Assembly (NCBI GenBank): GCA_964653195.1
Contig: CAZZCX010000033.1
Location: 1-8,057, forward strand
Direction: 5' to 3'
Source: CAYMDS01 sp964653195
GTDB lineage: Bacteria > Patescibacteriota > Microgenomatia > Levybacterales > UBA12049
DNA length: 8,057 nucleotides
Both the position numbers and the translations under genes were made by a program. Shown here in pieces: positions 1 through 5,868 of this stretch. Position 1 is the stretch's first letter; every line of letters begins with the position of its first letter. The notes under the pieces were generated by a model. It searched no databases, was not told where the DNA came from, and saw nothing but the letters and a program-made list of their open reading frames with translations.

Positions 1-14
1 GTAGATATTTTGCT

Positions 15-18
15 AGGA
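15..18 (+). promoter_or_regulatory. Ribosome binding site of the PfkB kinase gene
   Basis: AGGA sits 8 nt before the ATG at 27, a normal Shine-Dalgarno position. It supports that start and is one of only two convincing ribosome binding sites in the window. Any promoter lies outside the window. Confidence 0.5.
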
Positions 19-26
19 TATTCAAA

Positions 27-959
27 ATGATTATCATAACGGGAACGCTTGCATACGATTATATTATGGAATTTCCAGGAGAGTTCGGTGAGCATATCTT
101 GCCGGAGCATACGGGGAAAATAAATCTGTCATTTATCGTCAATAAGTTTGCAAAGCGTCGTGGCGGAACAGCTGGAAATGTCTCCTATACAATGGGTCTT
201 CTAAAAACACCACATAAAGTTTTCTCATATGCAGGAAATGATTTCTCAGAATATAAAAAGTCGTTTAGCGAGATGGGTATAGATACATCCGGTATAAAGA
301 TTGATAATGACGAACACACAGCAACTGGCTTTGCCCTGTCTGATAAGGCAAATAATCAAATATGGGGATATTATTATGGAGCATCGAAAAATATACCTTC
401 TTTAAATCTTGCACAAGTAGCGACTTCTAAAGATATAGTGCTTATCGGTCCCCAAGGAGTAGACGGCTCTATGTCATTTGTAAAACAGTGCATAAATCTA
501 GAAATTCCTTACCTCTTTGATCCTGGTTTTATTCTAACTCAAGTTAGCGATGAAGACTTAGCTATTGGCATAAAACATTCTTCAATAATTGCTGCAAATG
601 AATATGAGATAGTACTTATTAAAAAAAGAGTTAAGAATTTCAACGATATAGTACGAAATAAAATAGTTATAACGACTTTAGGAGAGAAGGGATCAAGAAT
701 ACAGGATGAAAAGGGAATATACGATATCTTACCGGTGAAAGCACAAAAAGTTGTATCCACTACAGGTGCCGGCGATGCATGGAGAGGTGGATTTTTTGCG
801 GGCTTGAATAGAGGCTATGATCTTAAAACTTGCGGACAAATGGGATCCGTTGCAGGATGTTTTGCAGTCGGTTTCTACGGTACACAGGAGCATACATATT
901 CTCTTTCGGAATTTCAGCACATCTATAGACAATTCTACGGAGATTTGATAAACTTATAG
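27..959 (+). CDS. PfkB-family nucleoside/sugar kinase, probable adenosine kinase
   Basis: A 310-residue ribokinase-fold (PfkB) small-molecule kinase, presumably cytoplasmic. Visible family signatures are the substrate-side GGTAGN motif at residues 46-51, the N-E-Y-E (NxxE) Mg/phosphate motif at 191-194, and the C-terminal TTGAGD motif at 245-250, where D250 is the expected catalytic base of the anion hole; length is typical of the family. The ATG is preceded by AGGA (15-18) eight bases upstream, and the protein starts at once with the usual first beta strand, so the start is credible. The stop lies only 5 nt before ahcY. Because ahcY releases adenosine, adenosine is the most likely phosphate acceptor; this rests on context, since PfkB sequence alone does not settle specificity. 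Ribokinase, fructokinase or another nucleoside kinase remain alternatives. Family certain; substrate moderately likely. Confidence 0.9.
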   Translation: MIIITGTLAYDYIMEFPGEFGEHILPEHTGKINLSFIVNKFAKRRGGTAGNVSYTMGLLKTPHKVFSYAGNDFSEYKKSFSEMGIDTSGIKIDNDEHTATGFALSDKANNQIWGYYYGASKNIPSLNLAQVATSKDIVLIGPQGVDGSMSFVKQCINLEIPYLFDPGFILTQVSDEDLAIGIKHSSIIAANEYEIVLIKKRVKNFNDIVRNKIVITTLGEKGSRIQDEKGIYDILPVKAQKVVSTTGAGDAWRGGFFAGLNRGYDLKTCGQMGSVAGCFAVGFYGTQEHTYSLSEFQHIYRQFYGDLINL

Positions 960-964
960 TATTA

Positions 965-2227
965 ATGACAAAAGCATTTGACGTAAAAGATTTAACGCTC
1001 GCAAAAGAAGGGAAATTGAAAATTGAATGGGCTGGACAGCAAATGCCTGTTCTGAAAATCATAAGAGACCGCTTCACAAAAGAAAAGCCTTTAAAAGGAC
1101 TTAAGTTAGGAGCTTGTCTTCATATCACATCAGAAACTGCTAACTTACTTATTACCCTGAAAGCTGGCGGTGCAAATGTTACTGCTTGTGCCTCAAACCC
1201 GTTATCCACACAAGATATGGTTGCTTCATCATTAGTGAAAGATTTCGGTATTCCGACATACGCTATAAAAGGTGAAGATAATACTACCTATTACAAACAT
1301 CTAAATACCGTAATCGATACACACCCACAAATAACTATGGATGATGGTGCAGATCTGGTTTTCCTCCTCCACACAAAAAAGAAAAATCAATTAAATGAAA
1401 TTATAGGTTCGTCCGAAGAGACAACTACAGGAGTTATAAGACTGAAAGCCATGGAAAAAGAAGGTGCATTAAAGCTTCCAGTATTGGCAGTGAATGATTC
1501 TGATACCAAACATATGTTTGATAACCGTTATGGTACAGGTCAGTCTACAATTGATGGCATCATACGCGCGACCAATATTTTGCTTGCCGGCAAAACTGTT
1601 GTCGTAGGTGGATACGGCTGGTGTTCAAGAGGAATAGCATCCCGTGCGCATGGTATGGGTTCTATAGTAATTGTCACAGAGGTAGATCCTATTCGCGCAC
1701 TTGAAGCTACTATGGATGGTTTCTCAGTGATGCCGATGCGCGAAGCGGTAAAATATGGTGATATTTTTATATCGGCAACTGGCGACAAACACGTAATTAC
1801 TTTATCGCATATGTTAAATATGAAAGATGGTGCAATCGTCGCAAATTCAGGACATTTCGATATTGAAATTGATATGGCAGGGCTTGAAAAAGCTAAAAAA
1901 TCGAAAAAAAGGATAAGAAATCAATTAGACGAATACATTTTCGAAGATGGAAAAAGGCTTTATGTTGCGGGAGAAGGCAGATTGGTAAACCTTGCTGCTG
2001 CAGAAGGACATCCAGCAGAAGTTATGGATATGAGCTTTGCAAATCAAGCACTCGCTGCAGAATGGCTTACTCAGAATCAAGGTAAGTTGGAAAATAAAGT
2101 TTATACTTTACCTAAAGTTCTAGATATACAAGTTGCGACACTTAAGTTAAAAGCAATGGGTATAAAAATAGATACTTTGACACCCGATCAAAGAAATTAC
2201 CTTAATTCATGGCAGGAAGGAACATGA
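965..2227 (+). CDS. ahcY: Adenosylhomocysteinase (S-adenosyl-L-homocysteine hydrolase)
   Basis: NAD-dependent enzyme that reversibly hydrolyses S-adenosylhomocysteine to adenosine and homocysteine, relieving product inhibition of methyltransferases. Conserved segments appear in order: TMDDGAD (124-130), EETTTG (151-156), NDSDTKHMFDN (177-187, with the active-site Lys and Asp), an NAD-binding Rossmann segment GGYGWCSRG (215-223), TEVDP, ISATGDKH, NSGHFD and GRLVNLAAAEGHP. The 420-residue length and the ending in W-x-x-GT match the shorter Thermotoga/archaeal-like type, not the eukaryotic type with a Tyr-rich tail. The third Gly of GxGxxG is Ser221, a departure from the usual pattern. The start is 5 nt after the kinase stop without a visible Shine-Dalgarno, which suggests translational coupling. 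The gene ends on TGA and is convergent with the YtkA-like gene. Confidence 0.98.
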   Translation: MTKAFDVKDLTLAKEGKLKIEWAGQQMPVLKIIRDRFTKEKPLKGLKLGACLHITSETANLLITLKAGGANVTACASNPLSTQDMVASSLVKDFGIPTYAIKGEDNTTYYKHLNTVIDTHPQITMDDGADLVFLLHTKKKNQLNEIIGSSEETTTGVIRLKAMEKEGALKLPVLAVNDSDTKHMFDNRYGTGQSTIDGIIRATNILLAGKTVVVGGYGWCSRGIASRAHGMGSIVIVTEVDPIRALEATMDGFSVMPMREAVKYGDIFISATGDKHVITLSHMLNMKDGAIVANSGHFDIEIDMAGLEKAKKSKKRIRNQLDEYIFEDGKRLYVAGEGRLVNLAAAEGHPAEVMDMSFANQALAAEWLTQNQGKLENKVYTLPKVLDIQVATLKLKAMGIKIDTLTPDQRNYLNSWQEGT

Positions 2228-2301
2228 TCCACATTCGTATACGAACTTAAGACTTACTTTCACAACATTACTATAAAACTATTTACTATAATATAACTTA
2301 A

Positions 2302-2880
2302 CTACTTTTTAGGACGAAAACTCATCGTCAATAAAATAAATGTCAAAATTACACCAATTAAAAAACCTGCTAATGCTACCAAAGTAAAAATCCATAATCT
2401 TTTAAGCAACTCCTGTTTAGTGAAAAAAGAAACAGGATCTCTAGCTAAAATTTCTAAGCCGGCACTTTCAATAACCTTGTCCTGTCCCCAAATAAACTCA
2501 ACATCATATAAACCCGCATTCTTAAACTCATAAACCAATTCTACATTTCCGCTTAAGTCAGTTTCTGTATCCTTTTGATAAATTATTTTTTCTTTATGAT
2601 CAATATCCTTATCTAAACTTGAATTTGATGATAAATCTTTTATCAATAAAGTTCCTTTGACTTTCGCAGCTGGAATTCCAGTACTAGTATCCAAGGAAAA
2701 ATTTATTTTTACTTCTTCATTTACAAATGGGGATAAAGGATCTTGAGAAATAGCGACTTTATAGTCTTTCGTAATACGTTGACTATCTTGATGTGCATAT
2801 GCTACAAGGGGAACGTAACGGATAATTCCAAATATAGATAATAGCAAAAATATACTACAATAAAGTCCCCAAACTTTCAT
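2302..2880 (-). CDS. Membrane-anchored YtkA/FixH-like Ig-fold protein
   Basis: A 192-residue protein with an N-terminal signal sequence (hydrophobic about 5-27, A-Y-A at 27-29 as likely cleavage site), an extracytoplasmic beta-rich domain at about 40-150, one C-terminal transmembrane helix (about 162-188) and a short basic RPKK tail, giving a type I topology. The segment with PLSPFVNEEVKI, then G-IPAAKVKG, resembles the opening strands of YtkA/FixH-like Ig-fold domains, but I identify it by pattern only. It has no Cys in the mature domain and no Met/His cluster, so a copper site like that of CopC-type proteins is not apparent. It is the last gene of the thiol module, 81 nt downstream of the CcdA-type gene, and may have its own promoter there. 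Exact role unknown; it could present or stabilise a partner at the cell surface. Confidence 0.72.
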   Translation of the reverse strand: MKVWGLYCSIFLLLSIFGIIRYVPLVAYAHQDSQRITKDYKVAISQDPLSPFVNEEVKINFSLDTSTGIPAAKVKGTLLIKDLSSNSSLDKDIDHKEKIIYQKDTETDLSGNVELVYEFKNAGLYDVEFIWGQDKVIESAGLEILARDPVSFFTKQELLKRLWIFTLVALAGFLIGVILTFILLTMSFRPKK

Positions 2881-2910
2881 ACCTTAAGTGTAACAAAATG
2901 ACAATCAGGA

Positions 2911-2916
2911 AGTATA
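2911..2916 (-). promoter_or_regulatory. Possible -10 box for the YtkA-like gene
   Basis: On the minus strand the 81-nt spacer carries TATACT (5 of 6 to TATAAT), 30 nt before the ATG at 2880. It lies inside the perfect 12-bp palindrome gaagtatacttc (2909-2920). The -35 side is weak: CTTACA is present, but at a long spacing of about 19 nt. This may be an internal promoter or only a chance match in AT-rich DNA. Confidence 0.3.
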
Positions 2917-2961
2917 CTTCAATGATGATTAAATATGTAAGGTCTTAATAATTTATATCGG

Positions 2962-4209
2962 TCAATCGAACATAAGTAACTCCGGTTTAAATATTAATAC
3001 TAATCCTATCGCAAGCATTATAATCCCACCCATAAAATGAGAAAGCCTGGAATATTTTGTCGTAACTCCTGTAAGTTCTAGAGTCTTTATGGAAATGATA
3101 AACACGAATAAGTCATCAAGCATAAAAATAAAAATGTAGAGAAGCAGATATAGGTAGTATTGCCCGATACTTAAGCTACTTAATGACAAAATCTGTGTAT
3201 ATATAACAGGAAGTCCCGCAGAACAAATAAGTTCTACTACATTTACAGCCGCTGCAAGTATAATTATGCCCAAAAGAGCCAATAAAAAATGTTTTTCTTT
3301 TGTGAAACTTTTGATCGCATCAAAAACTCTGCGTCTTTCCTTACCTCTTGTGACTTTACATGCATTATCCTTATTGGTGAAATACTCGCGTAAGTTATAC
3401 ATACCTGCTGCCATACTGAGCATTCCAATTGCTAGTCTTATCCAAAAAATAAAACCGATAAATAAAATAAGATGCAGCCAAGCTGCCATAAACATAAAAT
3501 AAATTACAGCTGAGGAAATAATAAATGCGCTACCTAATATCCACATTCTTTTCTTATCATGCATACCAATTAAGAGACTTACTAAAAAAAGTAAAGTCCA
3601 CATTGCACATGGATTAAATCCGTCAAGAGCAGCAATCATAACGGTCAACACTGGTAGAGACACATCCTTGGTCTTTACATCACCCATGAAAGGAAGATGT
3701 AAAATTTTAGGAATTGCTTTTTGAAAACTCTTATTATTTACTTTTGAATTTGTATTATCTAATTTATCTTTAGCTGATTTATTTATGTCCGATGTAATAC
3801 TTACTACTCTACTTATTGGATCGTTACATGAATTTTCCAAACAGTACTTAACTGCATCTTCAATTTCCTTGCCGGTTGTTTCATCGTTCAAATATCCTGA
3901 TACCGTCTTTTCACCAACTACAGTAAATGGTACTCCTGATATATCTTCATTTAATACTTCTCCCACATTCACAAGTAATTTTCGATTTATATTGCTTTTC
4001 CAAACTTCATATTTGAATACTTTCAAGGATGTGTACTTGTTTTCAAGTTTTTCTAAAAAAGGTTTTTCCTTCGCACAATGAGGACATCCATCCCCCCAAA
4101 AGAAATAAACATTTACGTCATTTACAGCAAAAACTGGTCTATTTAACACAAATAACCCAATAAGCAAAAGTACAGAGGCAATTAGTGATTTAAAATATAA
4201 TCTTTTCAT
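2962..4209 (-). CDS. Exported thioredoxin domain fused to CcdA/DsbD-type membrane electron carrier
   Basis: A 415-residue two-part redox protein. Residues 8-28 form a signal or anchor helix ending in V-F-A. A thioredoxin-like domain follows (about 31-131), with the active site W-G-D-G-C42-P-H-C45 and the conserved cis-Pro in GVP94F; a second pair, C123 and C128, closes this domain. After a polar linker (about 131-183) comes a hydrophobic multi-helix domain with both signatures of the CcdA/DsbD-beta family: NPC201-A-x-W in its first helix and EL-I-C329-SAGLP in the middle. Those two Cys normally shuttle electrons from cytoplasmic thioredoxin across the membrane, here presumably to the attached outer CPHC domain. 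It starts 4 nt after the permease stop, so it is co-transcribed, without a visible Shine-Dalgarno. No cytochrome c genes are nearby, so a maturation role is not implied. Confidence 0.9.
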   Translation of the reverse strand: MKRLYFKSLIASVLLLIGLFVLNRPVFAVNDVNVYFFWGDGCPHCAKEKPFLEKLENKYTSLKVFKYEVWKSNINRKLLVNVGEVLNEDISGVPFTVVGEKTVSGYLNDETTGKEIEDAVKYCLENSCNDPISRVVSITSDINKSAKDKLDNTNSKVNNKSFQKAIPKILHLPFMGDVKTKDVSLPVLTVMIAALDGFNPCAMWTLLFLVSLLIGMHDKKRMWILGSAFIISSAVIYFMFMAAWLHLILFIGFIFWIRLAIGMLSMAAGMYNLREYFTNKDNACKVTRGKERRRVFDAIKSFTKEKHFLLALLGIIILAAAVNVVELICSAGLPVIYTQILSLSSLSIGQYYLYLLLYIFIFMLDDLFVFIISIKTLELTGVTTKYSRLSHFMGGIIMLAIGLVLIFKPELLMFD

Positions 4210-4213
4210 TTAT

Positions 4214-5003
4214 TTATAAAATAACATTAAATAGATAACCCATGAAAACTATTCCGAATATAGTAATTCCAAAAAACAATGCGAGAAGCTGCCAACGCAT
4301 AACCTTTTTCAAAATCATCGCCTGAGAGATAGATATGGTCACTATTGATGTCATGAAAGCAAGCGCAGTCCCCATTGGGACTCCTTTTTTTATCAACGCT
4401 TCCATTACNNNNNNNNNNNNNNNNNNNNNNNNNNNNNNNNNNNNNNNNNNNNNNNNNNNNNNNNNNNNNNNNNNNNNNNNNNNNNNNNNNNNNNNNNNNN
4501 NNNNNNNNATACTTCTCTACCCGCAAATATTGAATTAGCATTCCACCAAGAATAGCTACAGCAATACCGACTATATTATAAATCAAAGTGACTTTCATCC
4601 CAAACATAGCAGGAAAAAGATAAAGTGATGATTCATTCACAAGCGGAGAACTGATAAGAAAAGCAAATGTGACCCCTAATGGTATCTTCGCTCCTAAAAA
4701 TCCGATAAACAAAGGGATAGATGAACAAGAGCAAAACGGTGTGACAACTCCAAGCGCAGCTGCAAAAAGATAATCTAAACCAAACCAGCGTCGTTTTTTA
4801 AGTATATCTCTTACTTTTTCCATTGGGAAATAAAATCTTACTATTGCCATAAAGTAATTTATCAGAACCATCAAAATCCCAATTTTGATTACATCGTAGA
4901 TAAAAAAATTGATAGTATCCCCCAAGTAAGAATGTGGCGCAATCCGCAGTAATTGATATGTCACCTTATCCGAAAACCATTGTATCGGTTGAAAAATATC
5001 CAT
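4214..5003 (-). CDS. YraQ/ArsP-family (UPF0718, DUF318) permease, split by assembly gap
   Basis: Multipass inner-membrane permease of the family that includes ArsP (organoarsenical efflux) and YraQ. The N-terminal 165 codons (5003-4509) contain the hallmark TPFC91SC93SS-IPLF motif and LISSPLVNESS. The C-terminal 64 codons (4408-4214) contain KGVPMGTALAFM and ISISQAMILKK, the usual end of this family. The two parts are in different frames across the 100-N filler, so the filler length is wrong; the gene itself need not be broken. Reading straight through the Ns gives an artefactual hydrophilic tail. The missing part should hold a cytoplasmic loop and further helices. The gene begins 10 nt after the CPTC thioredoxin-like gene and ends 4 nt before the CcdA-type gene. 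Substrate is unknown; methylated arsenic or another thiophilic metal(loid) fits the Cys motif and the ArsR neighbour. Confidence 0.88.
4409..4508. other. Scaffold gap (100 Ns)
   Basis: Exactly 100 Ns, the usual placeholder for a gap of unknown size. It lies inside the permease gene. The flanking coding frames join only if the true gap is a multiple of three, so 100 cannot be the real length of an intact gene. Confidence 0.97.
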
Positions 5004-5013
5004 AAAATAAATA

Positions 5014-5262
5014 CTAAATAAGTGCTTTTATCTTTTCTTTAATTTTTTCGATATCAGGTATATATCCTGTCATTGCGATCTTATTGTCTACAGTCATTAC
5101 GGGACTTGTCATTGCTCCAAGTTCGATTATCTTCTGAATCCCTTCTGTTCCAGTTATATAATCAACTGAACTTTTTATGCCTAATTCCTTAACTGCTCGT
5201 AAAGTAATTTCATGAAGTTTTTTACAAGTTGGACAACCGGAACCTAAAATTTGAATCTTCAT
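5014..5262 (-). CDS. Small thioredoxin-like redox-active disulfide protein (TM0996/MTH895 type)
   Basis: An 82-residue cytoplasmic thioredoxin-fold protein of the Thioredoxin_3 type. The first strand KIQILGSG leads straight into the active site C10-P-T-C13, and the conserved cis-Pro follows in the T-S-P54-V segment before the last strands; length matches this minimal family. It has no signal peptide. Members are often encoded beside YraQ/ArsP-type permeases and ArsR regulators, as here: the repressor gene lies 38 nt upstream and the permease starts 10 nt downstream. It could reduce the permease, its thiol-bound substrate, or the CcdA-type carrier from the cytoplasmic side; which one is inference. 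It has by far the strongest ribosome binding site in the window, suggesting the highest translation in the operon. Confidence 0.9.
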   Translation of the reverse strand: MKIQILGSGCPTCKKLHEITLRAVKELGIKSSVDYITGTEGIQKIIELGAMTSPVMTVDNKIAMTGYIPDIEKIKEKIKALI

Positions 5263-5270
5263 AATAATTT

Positions 5271-5277
5271 CACCTCC
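5271..5277 (-). promoter_or_regulatory. Strong Shine-Dalgarno of the CPTC thioredoxin-like gene
   Basis: The minus strand reads GGAGGTG, 8 nt before the ATG at 5262. It is close to the full anti-16S complement, whereas most other genes here show no such site. It fixes the start codon. Confidence 0.85.
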
Positions 5278-5300
5278 AATGCTTCACCTATGTCTTTCGG

Positions 5301-5669
5301 TCAATGCTTGACTGACGAGGACTTCCCTTCTTTGATACTTTTTGCAAAATTAACTATTTCTGGAATTGTAAATAATAAATCAGCAATATTTTTACCCTTA
5401 TCGGTAAGTGTGTAATATACACGTAATCCTCTTTTTTCATCAGTAACAATGCCAACTTTTTTCAAATCTTTTAGGTGGTGTGATACTAAACTCTGCGAGA
5501 GATCTACGTGTTCCATCATTTCACAGACACAATGCTCTCCAGTACGCAAGATACATATAAGTTTTAATCTATTTTCTTCAGAGACTAGTCTCAAAAGTAC
5601 TGACAAAATGCTTACCTTTTTTGCACCTATACTCAAAGTCTTACAACAACTATATGAATTCATGTTCAT
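5301..5669 (-). CDS. ArsR/SmtB-family metal(loid)-responsive repressor
   Basis: A 122-residue winged-helix repressor. The metal-binding helix carries the classic C47-V-C49 in the GEHCVCEM motif, followed by the recognition helix at about 57-70 (LSQSLVSHHLKDLKKVG) and a beta wing (about 77-90, RGLRVYYTLTDKG). An extra pair, C8-C9, lies near the N-terminus; in CadC-like members, N-terminal cysteines join the CxC pair to form a thiolate metal site, so a soft metal or As(III)-type ligand is plausible. The first gene of the minus-strand module, it probably represses its own operon through the palindrome at 5698-5711. Start chosen at the first ATG (5669); a second in-frame ATG at 5663 is almost equivalent, and neither has a clear Shine-Dalgarno. 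Family assignment is firm; the inducer is unknown. Confidence 0.93.
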   Translation of the reverse strand: MNMNSYSCCKTLSIGAKKVSILSVLLRLVSEENRLKLICILRTGEHCVCEMMEHVDLSQSLVSHHLKDLKKVGIVTDEKRGLRVYYTLTDKGKNIADLLFTIPEIVNFAKSIKEGKSSSVKH

Positions 5670-5697
5670 ATAATACGAGTATTTATTCTATTTAGAT

Positions 5698-5711
5698 GTG
5701 ACTATAGTCAC
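5698..5711. promoter_or_regulatory. Candidate ArsR operator palindrome over a -10 box
   Basis: gtgactatagtcac is a perfect 14-bp inverted repeat located 28 nt upstream of the repressor start. On the minus strand its centre reads TATAGT (5706-5701), 5 of 6 to a -10 box and 31 nt before the ATG. A repressor dimer bound here would block the promoter, the usual ArsR-family arrangement. By base composition roughly one such palindrome is expected by chance in a window this size, so position is the main support. No good -35 is visible. Confidence 0.5.
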
Positions 5712-5868
5712 GTTTATATATATAAGTAATATCGTAATCCACTTATGCAGTTATATCTCTATAAATATGTAGAGGGGAAAATGGAGGCTATTTTTTACCT
5801 AAATATTTAAAAAAGTTTACTAGGTGTTCTATGTGTAATGAGATTTTCAAAAGAAAGAATCATTAAAA

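Noticed and set aside
539..1077. Minus-strand frames opposite the kinase and ahcY start.
   Set aside because: They overlap two well-supported plus-strand genes completely and have no family resemblance.
2234..2245. Perfect 12-bp palindrome ttcgtatacgaa just after ahcY, considered as a terminator or operator.
   Set aside because: Only a 4-bp stem is possible around a TATA loop, with no T tract after it. Several 12-bp palindromes are expected by chance in AT-rich DNA of this length.
2268..2291. Direct repeat TTACTATAA (2268-2276 and 2283-2291) between the convergent genes.
   Set aside because: Nine AT-rich bases repeated twice is likely chance; there is no third copy or associated gene start.
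4227..4408. Continuation of the permease frame through the gap into a hydrophilic C-terminal tail.
   Set aside because: The other frame of the same stretch encodes the conserved hydrophobic C-terminus (PMGTALAFM), so this tail is an artefact of the filler length.
4335..4538. Plus-strand open frame across the Ns.
   Set aside because: It exists only because the Ns hide stops, and it is antisense to the permease, whose family motifs are clear.
5301..5303. Possible alternative genetic code with TGA recoded, as in some CPR lineages.
   Set aside because: TGA ends the ArsR gene, ahcY and the CcdA-type gene at positions that fit family lengths, and no in-frame TGA occurs inside conserved domains.
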